Shown here in pieces: positions 1 through 7,405 of a DNA stretch of 64,000 bases. The DNA is taken from the NCBI RefSeq assembly GCF_003231275.1, contig NZ_QKVL01000019.1, forward strand, positions 1 through 64,000, written 5' to 3'. Below the pieces are notes generated by a model. That model was not told the origin of the DNA and ran no database searches. It saw only the letters and a program-made list of their open reading frames with translations. The stretch comes from Pseudomonas huaxiensis. GTDB lineage: Bacteria > Pseudomonadota > Gammaproteobacteria > Pseudomonadales > Pseudomonadaceae. Numbering within the stretch: the first letter of the stretch is position 1; every line of letters starts with the position of its first letter. The position numbers and the translations under genes were made by a program.

Positions 1-47
1 CACTTATTGCAACAAAGTTGTCATCACGGTCAAAAGCGCTGAAAAGC

Positions 48-79
48 GAAGAAGGGAGGCCTTGCGGCCTCCCTTCTTC
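48..79 (-). terminator. Hairpin terminator after mmsA
   Basis: A perfect 14-bp stem (GAAGAAGGGAGGCC at 48-61 pairing with 66-79) with a TTGC loop lies just past the stop codon of the minus-strand dehydrogenase gene. On the minus strand it is followed by CGCTTTTC. It could also serve a converging gene to the left of the window. Confidence 0.8.
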
Positions 80-100
80 TATATAGCTACATAGCTAGCC

Positions 101-1594
101 TTACAGACTCGGGAACGCGAACTGCGAAGCCTCATGGCTGGCACGCTGCGGCCAGCGCTGGGTGATCGCCTTGCGCCGGGTGTAGAAGCGCACACCGTCT
201 GGGCCATACGCATGCAGGTCGCCGAACAGCGAACGCTTCCAGCCGCCGAAGCTGTGGTACGCAACCGGCACCGGCAGCGGCACGTTGACGCCGACCATGC
301 CCACTTCGATCTCGTCGCAGAACAGCCGCGCCGCTTCACCGTCACGGGTGAAGATGCAGGTGCCGTTACCGTACTCGTGATCGTTGATCAGTTGCATGGC
401 CTCTTCCAGGCTGCCGACACGGACGATGCACAGCACCGGCCCGAAGATCTCTTCTTTATAGATGCGCATTTCCGGCGTAACGCGATCGAACAGCGTACCG
501 CCAACGAAGTAGCCGTCTTCATGACCCGCTACGCGATAGCCGCGACCATCCACCACCAACTCGGCACCCGCAGCGAGGCCATCGTCGATATAGCCAACGA
601 CCTTGTCTCGCGCAGCTGCGGTTACCAGCGGCCCCATGTCCAGGCCACAAGAAGTGCCGGCACCAATCTTCAGCCCCTTGATCTGCGGAACCAGCTTGGC
701 CACCAGCGCATCGGCGACCTGATCACCCACGCACACGGCAACGGAGATAGCCATGCAACGCTCGCCACAGGAACCATAGGCCGCGCCCATCAGCGCGCTG
801 ACCGCGTTGTCCAGATCCGCATCCGGCATCAGTACGGCATGGTTCTTCGCGCCGCCCAGCGCCTGGACGCGCTTGCCGCGTTTGGTGCCCTCGGAATAGA
901 TGTACTCGGCAATCGGGGTCGAACCCACGAAACTCAGCGCTTTCACTTCCGGCGCCTCGATCAGCGCGTCCACTGCTTCCTTGTCGCCATGCACGACGTT
1001 CAGTACGCCCTTCGGCAGCCCGGCTTCCTGCAGCAGTTGAGCGATCAGCAGCGTCGAGCTTGGATCACGCTCCGACGGTTTGAGAATAAAGGTGTTACCG
1101 CAGGCGATCGCCAGTGGATACATCCACAGCGGCACCATGGCCGGGAAGTTGAACGGGGTAATGCCAGCAACCACGCCCAGCGGCTGGAAGTCGGACCAGG
1201 CATCAATGTTCGGACCCACGTTGCGGCTGTACTCGCCCTTCAGCACCTCAGGAGCGGCGCAGGCGAACTCGACGTTCTCGATCCCGCGCTTCAGCTCACC
1301 GGCGGCGTCTTCCAGGGTCTTGCCGTGCTCTTCGCTGATGAGCTGGGAGATGCGTGCTTCGTTCTGCTCCAGCAATTGCTTGAAACGGAACATGACCTGG
1401 GCGCGTTTGGCAGGCGGGGTATTGCGCCAGGCCGGGAACGCAGCCTTGGCCGCATCGATGGCCTGCTGCACGGTAGCGCGGCTGGCCAGCGACACTTTAT
1501 GGATCGCCTGGCCGGTAGCCGGGTTGAAAACGTCGGCGCTGCGCTCGTTCGGGGAAACCAGCTCGCCATTGATCAGGTGTGCAACGGTGCTCAT
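101..1594 (-). CDS. mmsA: CoA-acylating (methyl)malonate-semialdehyde dehydrogenase
   Basis: 497 residues, the usual length of this aldehyde dehydrogenase family. The protein starts MSTVAHLINGE, has an ALGGAKNHAV segment typical of MMSDH, and the catalytic cysteine sits in GERCMA at about residue 280. The family oxidises malonate or methylmalonate semialdehyde with NAD+ and CoA to acetyl-CoA or propionyl-CoA. The gene lies 61 bp downstream of the beta-alanine transaminase on the same strand. The likely job is therefore 3-oxopropanoate (malonate semialdehyde) oxidation, the role called BauC in P. aeruginosa. A general mmsA role in valine breakdown is the alternative. A strong hairpin follows the stop. 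Confidence 0.93.
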   Translation of the reverse strand: MSTVAHLINGELVSPNERSADVFNPATGQAIHKVSLASRATVQQAIDAAKAAFPAWRNTPPAKRAQVMFRFKQLLEQNEARISQLISEEHGKTLEDAAGELKRGIENVEFACAAPEVLKGEYSRNVGPNIDAWSDFQPLGVVAGITPFNFPAMVPLWMYPLAIACGNTFILKPSERDPSSTLLIAQLLQEAGLPKGVLNVVHGDKEAVDALIEAPEVKALSFVGSTPIAEYIYSEGTKRGKRVQALGGAKNHAVLMPDADLDNAVSALMGAAYGSCGERCMAISVAVCVGDQVADALVAKLVPQIKGLKIGAGTSCGLDMGPLVTAAARDKVVGYIDDGLAAGAELVVDGRGYRVAGHEDGYFVGGTLFDRVTPEMRIYKEEIFGPVLCIVRVGSLEEAMQLINDHEYGNGTCIFTRDGEAARLFCDEIEVGMVGVNVPLPVPVAYHSFGGWKRSLFGDLHAYGPDGVRFYTRRKAITQRWPQRASHEASQFAFPSL

Positions 1595-1655
1595 GCAAAA
1601 CTCCAGAATTCGGGTTCGGGCAGGCGCAAGACCGCGCCCGCCCCGGAAGAAGAAA

Positions 1656-3002
1656 TCAGTCGATGGCGTTCAGGGCTTCGCCCACGGCGTCGAACAGGCG
1701 GTCCAGTTCTTGTGGCTTGGTATTGAAGGTCGGGCCGAACTGCAGGGTGTCGCCGCCGTAACGGACATAGAAGCCGGCTTGCCACAACTTCATCGCCGCT
1801 TCGTAAGGACGCACGATGGCGTCGCCGTCCCGCGCACCGATCTGGATCGCGCCAGCCAGGCCGTAGTTGCGGATGTCGATGACGTTCTTGGTGCCCTTGA
1901 TGCCGTGCAACACGTTCTCGAAGTGCGGCGCCAGTTCGGCAGCGGACTGCACCAGGTTTTCTTTCTGCAACAGGTCCAATGCGGCGATACCGGCCGCGCA
2001 AGCCACTGGGTGCGCCGAGTAGGTGTATCCGTGGGGGAATTCCACCGCGTATTCGGGCGTTGGCTGATTCATGAAGGTCTGATAGATCTCACTGCTGGCG
2101 ATCACCGCGCCCATCGGAATGGCGCCGTTGGTGACCTGCTTGGCGATGCACATCAGGTCCGGGGTCACGCCGAAGGCATCGGCACCAAACATCGCGCCCA
2201 TGCGGCCGAAACCGGTGATGACTTCGTCAAAGATCAGCAGGATGTTGTGTTGGTCGCAAATTTCCCGCAGACGTTTCAGATAACCCTTAGGCGGCGGCAG
2301 GACACCGGCGGAACCGGCCAGCGGCTCGACGATCAGCGCAGCGATGTTGGACGCATCGTGCAACTCGATCAGCTTGAGCATCTCATCGGCCAGGGCGATA
2401 CCGCCCTCTTCCGGCATGCCTTTGCTGAAGGCGTTGCCCGGCAGCACGGTGTGCGGAATGTGGTCGACGTCGAGGAACTGGCCAAACATTTTACGGTTGC
2501 CATTCACACCGCCCAGGCTGGTACCGGCGATGTTCACGCCGTGGTAACCACGGGCACGGCCGATCAGCTTGGTCTTGGTGGCCTGGCCTTTCAGGCGCCA
2601 GTAGGCACGGACCATCTTCACCGCGGTGTCACAGCACTCGGAACCGGAGTTGGTATAGAAGACGTGATTGAGGTTGCCAGGCGTCAGGTCGGTGATCTTC
2701 TCGGCCAACTGGAACGACAGCGGATGACCGAACTGGAACGCTGGCGAGTAGTCCAGCACGCCCAACTGACGAGAAACGGCTTCCTGGATTTCCTTGCGGG
2801 TGTGACCGGCGCCGCAGGTCCACAGGCCCGACAGTGCGTCGAAAATCTTGCGGCCTTTGTCATCGACCAGATAGTTGCCTTCAGCGGCGACGATCAGGCG
2901 CGGATCGCGCTGGAAATTACGGTTGGCGGTGTAAGGCATCCAGTGCGCATCCAGCTTCAGCTGGCTAGCCAGACCGGCAGGAGCGTTTTCAGGCAGGTTC
3001 AT
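1656..3002 (-). CDS. bauA: Beta-alanine (omega-amino acid):pyruvate transaminase
   Basis: 448 residues from the ATG at 3002, beginning MNLPENAPAG. The open frame runs further upstream, but the family length and N-terminus fit this start. It is a class III PLP aminotransferase. Visible motifs are the LIFDEVITGFGR segment (PLP-ring aspartate) and the Schiff-base lysine in IAKQVTNGA at residue 288. It transfers the amino group of beta-alanine to pyruvate, giving malonate semialdehyde and L-alanine, and so feeds the dehydrogenase encoded just downstream. The divergent neighbour is its LysR regulator, and a palindrome sits between them. The assignment rests on motifs and context, since related transaminases accept other omega-amines. 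Confidence 0.93.
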   Translation of the reverse strand: MNLPENAPAGLASQLKLDAHWMPYTANRNFQRDPRLIVAAEGNYLVDDKGRKIFDALSGLWTCGAGHTRKEIQEAVSRQLGVLDYSPAFQFGHPLSFQLAEKITDLTPGNLNHVFYTNSGSECCDTAVKMVRAYWRLKGQATKTKLIGRARGYHGVNIAGTSLGGVNGNRKMFGQFLDVDHIPHTVLPGNAFSKGMPEEGGIALADEMLKLIELHDASNIAALIVEPLAGSAGVLPPPKGYLKRLREICDQHNILLIFDEVITGFGRMGAMFGADAFGVTPDLMCIAKQVTNGAIPMGAVIASSEIYQTFMNQPTPEYAVEFPHGYTYSAHPVACAAGIAALDLLQKENLVQSAAELAPHFENVLHGIKGTKNVIDIRNYGLAGAIQIGARDGDAIVRPYEAAMKLWQAGFYVRYGGDTLQFGPTFNTKPQELDRLFDAVGEALNAID

Positions 3003-3076
3003 CGTCAAGACCTCGCAAGGCGGATTGAACAGCATTCGAAGAAAGCGTTGTGTTGCCGATACGTTGTCACGGCTAT

Positions 3077-3120
3077 AAAGTCCGGAAAACTGGACTTTTC
3101 TAATCCTCAGTTCACTGGAC
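3077..3120. promoter_or_regulatory. Candidate BauR operator in the bauA-bauR divergent region
   Basis: An inverted repeat AAAGTCC-N8-GGACTTT spans 3077-3098. The heptamer ACTGGAC recurs at 3089-3095 and 3114-3120, 25 bp apart. Both lie in the 126-bp space between the divergent bauA and bauR starts, where a LysR regulator would bind. Binding by BauR is inferred. Confidence 0.55.
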
Positions 3121-3128
3121 ACTAAACT

Positions 3129-4046
3129 ATGAGCCGTCGCCCGGAGCCGCTTTCCCAAGTCAGTGATTTCGACATCCGGCTGCTGAAGATTTTCCGCAGC
3201 GTTGTTGAATGTGGCGGCTTCTCTGCGGCGGAGAACGTGCTTGGGATCGGGCGCTCGGCGATCAGCCAGCAGATGGGCGATCTGGAACAACGCCTCGGAC
3301 TGCGCCTTTGTCAGCGTGGGCGTGCCGGGTTCTCGCTGACCGAGGAAGGTCGGGAGGTCTATCAGTCGGCGCTGCAGTTGCTCAGCGCACTGGAGAGTTT
3401 CCGCACCGAGGTCAACGGTCTGCACCAGCACTTGCGCGGCGAGCTGAACATCGGTCTGACCGACAATCTGGTGACCATGCCGCATATGCGCATCACCCAT
3501 GCCCTCGCCCAGCTCAAGGACCGTGGCCCGGACGTGCGCATCCGCATCCGCATGATCCCGCCGAGCCAGGTCGAACAAGGCGTGCTCGACGGCAGCCTGC
3601 ATGTCGGCGTGGTGCCGCAGGCCAGCCCGCTGTCCGGGCTCGAGTACCAGCCGCTGTACAGCGAACGGTCACTACTTTATTGCGCCGTGGGCCACCCGCT
3701 GTTCTATGCCGACGACCGCCAACTGGACGACCAGCGCCTCAACAGCCAGGACGCCATTGCCCCGACCTTCCGGCTGCCCGCAGAAATTCAGGAGCACTAT
3801 CAGGCACTCCACTGCACCGCCAGCGCATCTGACCGTGAAGGCATGGCGTTCCTCATCCTCACTGGGCGCTACATCGGCTACCTGCCGGATCACTACGCCA
3901 GCTTCTGGGTACAACAGGGCCGCCTGCGCGCACTTAAACCCAGCGAGCGTTTTTACGACCTGAGCCTGGCCTGGGTAACGCGCAAGGGACGGCGTCCGCA
4001 CCTGGTGCTGGAGAGCTTCCTGGAGAGTCTGGCTGCGACACGATGA
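3129..4046 (+). CDS. bauR: LysR-family regulator of beta-alanine catabolism
   Basis: 305 residues. The N-terminal winged helix-turn-helix covers roughly residues 12-75 (FDIRLLKIFRSVVECGGFSA, then SAISQQMGDLEQRLG), followed by a LysR substrate-binding fold. It is divergent from bauA with a shared 126-bp control region, the classic arrangement of a LysR activator and its target. By position and family it corresponds to P. aeruginosa BauR, which responds to beta-alanine. The effector itself cannot be read from the sequence. Confidence 0.85.
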   Translation: MSRRPEPLSQVSDFDIRLLKIFRSVVECGGFSAAENVLGIGRSAISQQMGDLEQRLGLRLCQRGRAGFSLTEEGREVYQSALQLLSALESFRTEVNGLHQHLRGELNIGLTDNLVTMPHMRITHALAQLKDRGPDVRIRIRMIPPSQVEQGVLDGSLHVGVVPQASPLSGLEYQPLYSERSLLYCAVGHPLFYADDRQLDDQRLNSQDAIAPTFRLPAEIQEHYQALHCTASASDREGMAFLILTGRYIGYLPDHYASFWVQQGRLRALKPSERFYDLSLAWVTRKGRRPHLVLESFLESLAATR

Positions 4047-4146
4047 GACGCATTTGCGATATTCTGCCGCTTCGCGCTTGTCTGCCCGCTGCGGCTGGGG
4101 TATCAGTGCAGGTGCCTCTATTTCCCAGCTCTTGCCGGAATCGCCC

Positions 4147-4806
4147 ATGACCCTCGAAGTGCCCGCCCACCGCCCCTTGGCCGCCAAGCCCGCCGGGCGA
4201 ATTCGCCAGAAGAACGAGCAAGCCATCATCCAGGCCGCCGAGGACGAATTCGCACGGCACGGCTTCAAAGGCACCAGCATGAACACCATCGCCCAGAACG
4301 CCGGGCTGCCCAAAGCCAACCTGCACTACTACTTCACCAACAAGTTGGGGCTGTACATCGCAGTCCTGAGCAACATCATCGAGTTGTGGGACAGCACCTT
4401 CAACGCCCTGAGCGTCGATGACGACCCGGCCGAGTCCCTCGCCCAGTACATCCGCGCCAAGATGGAGTTCTCGCGACGCAACCCGCAGGCGTCGCGGATC
4501 TTCGCCATGGAGATCATCAGCGGTGGCCAGTGCCTGAGCGACTACTTCAGCCAGGACTACCGCGAATGGTTCAAAGGCCGGGCCGCGGTGTTCCAGGGCT
4601 GGATCGATGCCGGCAAGATGGACCGGGTCGACCCGGTTCACCTGATTTTCCTGCTCTGGAGCAGCACCCAGCACTACGCCGACTTCGCCACCCAGATCTG
4701 CCAGGTCACCGGCCGCAGTCGCCTGACCAAGCAAGACATGGAAGAAGCCGGCAACAATCTTATCCACATCATCCTCAAAGGCTGTGGCCTGACGCCGCCG
4801 AACTGA
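4147..4806 (+). CDS. TetR-family regulator, RutR-like
   Basis: 219 residues from the ATG at 4147; an in-frame ATG at 4054 would add 31 residues that do not look like part of the family. The N-terminal TetR helix-turn-helix is visible (GFKGTSMNTIAQNAGLPKAN, then LHYYF). The C-terminal half has the pattern EFSRRNPQASRIFAMEI and LLWSSTQHYADFA, matching the ligand domain of E. coli RutR (from memory), the uracil/thymine-responsive regulator of pyrimidine breakdown. Beta-alanine is a product of reductive uracil breakdown, so its place beside the bau genes fits. No pyrimidine-degradation enzymes lie inside the window, so its targets are unknown here. Confidence 0.8.
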   Translation: MTLEVPAHRPLAAKPAGRIRQKNEQAIIQAAEDEFARHGFKGTSMNTIAQNAGLPKANLHYYFTNKLGLYIAVLSNIIELWDSTFNALSVDDDPAESLAQYIRAKMEFSRRNPQASRIFAMEIISGGQCLSDYFSQDYREWFKGRAAVFQGWIDAGKMDRVDPVHLIFLLWSSTQHYADFATQICQVTGRSRLTKQDMEEAGNNLIHIILKGCGLTPPN

Positions 4807-4815
4807 CACCCGCTT

Positions 4816-5400
4816 ATGCCTTCTACCCTGCTGGACACTTGCGAATACCGCGAAGAGATTCGCAAGAGCCGCTTCATTACCCTGGCCGCGCCTATCAGCA
4901 CGCCCGGCGACGCCCAGGCGTTTATCGAGCAGAACAGTGACCTCGCCGCCACCCATAACTGCTGGGCCTGGAAGATCGGCGAGCAATACCGCAGCAGCGA
5001 CGACGGCGAACCCGGCGGCACTGCCGGTCGACCGATACTGGCCGCCATCGAAGCCCAGGACTGTGATCAAGTGGTAGTGCTGGTGATCCGCTGGTACGGC
5101 GGCATTCAATTGGGCACCGGCGGACTGGCCCGGGCCTACGGCGGCGGCGCCAACAAGTGCCTGCAACAGGCGCCGAAGCGCCTGCTGGTCAGTCGCACGG
5201 AGCTCAAGTGCAGTTGCTCGTTCAGCGAATTGGCGCTGCTAAAGTTGCGGGTGAGCGAAGCCGATGGCTTGGTGCTGGGCGAGGAATTCACGTCCAATGG
5301 CGTCGACGTCCGCCTCGCCCTTGGCGCAACGCAGATCGATACCGTGCAACGGCAACTGGCTGACCTCAGCCGTGGCCGAATCCTGCTCGAGCCCTGCTGA
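4816..5400 (+). CDS. yigZ: YigZ/IMPACT-family protein
   Basis: 194 residues. The signature of the family (UPF0029) is plain: DDGEPGGTAGRPIL at about residues 61-74 and VIRWYGGIQLGTGGLARAYGG at about residues 91-111. The C-terminal part is the small DUF1949-like domain. Members bind nucleic acid or ribosome-linked partners, but the bacterial role is not settled. It starts 9 bp after the TetR gene and has no clear Shine-Dalgarno sequence, so translation may be coupled to the gene upstream. A hairpin lies 58 bp past the stop. Confidence 0.88.
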   Translation: MPSTLLDTCEYREEIRKSRFITLAAPISTPGDAQAFIEQNSDLAATHNCWAWKIGEQYRSSDDGEPGGTAGRPILAAIEAQDCDQVVVLVIRWYGGIQLGTGGLARAYGGGANKCLQQAPKRLLVSRTELKCSCSFSELALLKLRVSEADGLVLGEEFTSNGVDVRLALGATQIDTVQRQLADLSRGRILLEPC

Positions 5401-5458
5401 GCGATTTGCCCACATCTGCTGTGGGCCCGGTTGTGGATAACCTCTGCGCACTCCTCTA

Positions 5459-5481
5459 CAGGCCTTGCCCAGCAAGGCCTG
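5459..5481 (+). terminator. Hairpin after yigZ
   Basis: CAGGCCTTGC-CCA-GCAAGGCCTG is a perfect 10-bp stem with a 3-base loop. It lies 58 bp past the yigZ stop. No T-tract follows, so termination strength is uncertain. Confidence 0.55.
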
Positions 5482-5491
5482 CAGGAAAACG

Positions 5492-5515
5492 ATCAGATTT
5501 TGATCACAATCTGAT
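5492..5515. repeat. Inverted repeat ATCAGATT-N8-AATCTGAT
   Basis: Perfect 8-bp arms (5492-5499 and 5508-5515) surround TTGATCAC, which holds an inner TGATCA palindrome. It lies in the gene-free stretch between yigZ and the convergent membrane gene. It may be a regulator site. No function is shown. Confidence 0.4.
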
Positions 5516-5677
5516 GACAACCGCTTATTCGCCGAAAAATCAGCCGCTTAAGTCCGGTTATCAGCGTTGGAAAGCAACAAATCCGGACTTGAACCCCCTA
5601 CGCGGTGTTGCACACAAATACTGTGGAGGAAGTTGTGGATAAACCGTGCACGCCTGCATCAATCGCTTGCCTGGCCG

Positions 5678-6115
5678 TCACGCGGAGCAGTTGATCGTTT
5701 TTTGATCAGACAAGTTTTCCACAGCCCGTATCGGCCACAACTGTAGCGCCGCCCAGGCCAACTCCATCACCAGAATCCCCCAGATCAATTCGGTCGCGCC
5801 CTGCATCAGCGCATACGCTTGCCAACTGGCGAACAGCAATCGGCCCACGGCGTCATAGCGACCGAATTGCACCTGTGGATCGCGAATACGCAGCACAGAC
5901 CAGACGCAGACAATCGAGCCCATCAGGTTGGCCATCAACACGTGCATCGGGGCGAACGGCGGCAGTTCCCCCGTCAATCCCCAACCAGCGCTCAACTGGG
6001 TCAAGGCGCCGTGCAGCAGCGCCAGGCTCCAGGGCGTTACGAATGCCGCCGTGATCAACAGGTCGTACCAGCCACTGGCCCTGACTAGACCCCGATAGCC
6101 TTTCTGACTCCACAT
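5678..6115 (-). CDS. Small integral membrane protein of unknown function
   Basis: 145 residues from the ATG at 6115, chosen because AAGGAG sits at ideal distance upstream; the open frame extends 21 residues further. The sequence shows about four hydrophobic segments (for example DLLITAAFVTPWSLALL, then MHVLMANLMGSIVCVWSVL, then a C-terminal one), so it is an inner-membrane protein. It is transcribed from a MerR-type promoter shared with the divergent merR gene, which suggests induction by the signal sensed by that regulator. I do not recognise a named family. Confidence 0.7.
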   Translation of the reverse strand: MWSQKGYRGLVRASGWYDLLITAAFVTPWSLALLHGALTQLSAGWGLTGELPPFAPMHVLMANLMGSIVCVWSVLRIRDPQVQFGRYDAVGRLLFASWQAYALMQGATELIWGILVMELAWAALQLWPIRAVENLSDQKTINCSA

Positions 6116-6146
6116 GTGCCGCTCCTTGCTGGAAAGTAAAGGCAGC

Positions 6147-6178
6147 AGGCTAAAGCCTGGAGTATGCTCCAAGGTCAA
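6147..6178 (-). promoter_or_regulatory. MerR-type promoter/operator for the membrane gene
   Basis: On the minus strand, -35 TTGACC (6173-6178) and -10 TAGCCT (6147-6152) are 20 bp apart. An overlong spacer of 19-20 bp is the hallmark of MerR-activated promoters. The spacer carries the inverted repeat TGGAG-N4-CTCCA (6158-6171). The merR gene starts divergently at 6199. Confidence 0.75.
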
Positions 6179-6198
6179 CCCTTCCTCAGGAATCGATT

Positions 6199-6582
6199 GT
6201 GCGAATCGGAGAACTGGCCCAGACCTGTTCCGTCAGCCGCGACACGTTGCGCTTCTACGAGGAGCGCGGTCTGATCCGCGCCCATCGCAGTGCCAACGGC
6301 TACCGCAATTACCCGGCTGAAACCGTGCAACTGGTGCTGCTGATCAAGACCGCGCAGAAGCTCGGTTTCAGCCTTGGCGAAATCAGCCAGAACGTCGCCG
6401 AGTTGTGGCAGGCGAAAGACCCGGAAGCACTGGTCACGCGCTTTATCGAAGACAAACTGGCACTGGTCGAAGCCCGGATCGAGGCTCTTGATCAGTTGCG
6501 CCAGGAGTTGCGTGAACGGCTGCAGCAACGCTGCCCCTTGCGCCTGACGGCGTCCCCCTCATTGAAAGGAGCTCTCGCATGA
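6199..6582 (+). CDS. MerR-family transcriptional regulator
   Basis: 127 residues from a GTG start. The N-terminus MRIGELAQTCSVSRDTLRFYEERGLI is the MerR helix-turn-helix and wing. A long helix that would form the dimer coiled coil follows (residues about 80-112). The C-terminus has one cysteine and no evident metal-binding motif, so this is more likely an AdhR/small-molecule type than a metal sensor. It overlaps the next gene by ATGA, giving a merR-SDR operon, and is divergent from a membrane protein gene with a 20-bp-spacer promoter between them. Confidence 0.85.
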   Translation: MRIGELAQTCSVSRDTLRFYEERGLIRAHRSANGYRNYPAETVQLVLLIKTAQKLGFSLGEISQNVAELWQAKDPEALVTRFIEDKLALVEARIEALDQLRQELRERLQQRCPLRLTASPSLKGALA

Positions 6583-7262
6583 CTAACCCGAAAACCGCCC
6601 TGATCATCGGCGCCTCCCGTGGCCTGGGCCTTGGCCTGGCTGAACGCTTGAGCGAAGACGGCTGGAAGGTCGTCGCAACCGTGCGCGACCCGGCCAAGGC
6701 CAGTGCGCTGGCAGCATTGCCAGGCATCCAGGTGGAAACCCTGGAAATGAACAGCACCACACAGCTCGACGCCCTGCAAAAGCGCCTCGAAGGCCAGGCG
6801 TTTGATCTGCTGTTCGTCAACGCGGGGGTTAAAGGGCCGGATAACCAAAATGCCGAAGTCGCACAACTGAACGAGATCGGAGAATTGTTCCTGACCAACA
6901 GCGTGGCACCGATCCGCGTGGCCCAGCGCTTTGCCGGCCAGGTGCGTGGAAGCGGCGTTATCGCGTTCATGAGTTCTATCCTCGGCAGCATCAGCATTCC
7001 CGACGCTCCGGACCTGGCCCTGTACAAAGCCAGCAAGGCCGCACTGAACTCCATGATCAACAGCTTCGTCGTGCGCCTGGGCGAAACCGGTCTGAGCGTG
7101 CTGGCCATGCACCCGGGCTGGGTCAAGACCGATATGGGCGGCGACGGCGCCGACATTGATGTGCCCACCAGCACCCGCGGCATGGTCGAGCAAGTCAACG
7201 CTTACGCCGGCAAGGGCGGCGTGCATTACATCAACTACAAAGGCGAATCGCTGGTCTGGTGA
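6579..7262 (+). CDS. Short-chain dehydrogenase/reductase
   Basis: 227 residues with a classical SDR layout. The nucleotide-binding GASRGLGLG motif is at about residues 11-19, NAG at about 85, and the catalytic YKASK lies at about residues 149-153 after MSSILGS. The substrate is not evident. The start overlaps the end of merR by 4 bp, so the enzyme is co-expressed with its likely regulator. An NAD(P)H-dependent carbonyl reduction in stress or detoxification is plausible from this context only. Confidence 0.85.
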   Translation: MTNPKTALIIGASRGLGLGLAERLSEDGWKVVATVRDPAKASALAALPGIQVETLEMNSTTQLDALQKRLEGQAFDLLFVNAGVKGPDNQNAEVAQLNEIGELFLTNSVAPIRVAQRFAGQVRGSGVIAFMSSILGSISIPDAPDLALYKASKAALNSMINSFVVRLGETGLSVLAMHPGWVKTDMGGDGADIDVPTSTRGMVEQVNAYAGKGGVHYINYKGESLVW

Positions 7263-7277
7263 TTTTTCCTGCGATGT

Positions 7278-7306
7278 GGGCCGTTCCACGCTAGGTGAAA
7301 CGGCCC
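7278..7306 (+). terminator. Hairpin after the SDR gene
   Basis: GGGCCGTT (7278-7285) pairs with AACGGCCC (7299-7306), and an inner CAC/GTG pairing extends the stem past one mismatch. It lies 15 bp past the SDR stop. No long T-run follows. Confidence 0.6.
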
Positions 7307-7405
7307 GGCACGGCGCAGCTATAGTTCAACCGGCCGGTCAGGTTTCACAGCCCCGGTCCGACAACCTCTGTAGAATGCGCCGATTGCACCTGATGAGAAT
7401 TGACC

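Larger units (their letters stand above)
5432..5642. other. Non-coding stretch 5401-5677 with two perfect DnaA-box matches
   Basis: About 277 bp without a gene. TGTGGATAA, the complement of the DnaA box TTATCCACA, occurs at 5432-5440 and 5634-5642. A relaxed match TTTTCCACA lies at 5715-5723, inside the neighbouring gene. The stretch also holds a hairpin (5459-5481) and an inverted repeat (5492-5515). This could be a DnaA-binding locus, or chance, since this nonamer is frequent in Pseudomonas spacers. Confidence 0.35.

Noticed and set aside
134..1726. Long plus-strand open frame of 530 codons
   Set aside because: It is the mirror of mmsA on the other strand; the product is rich in His, Gln and Arg as shadow frames are in this GC-rich DNA, with no domain.
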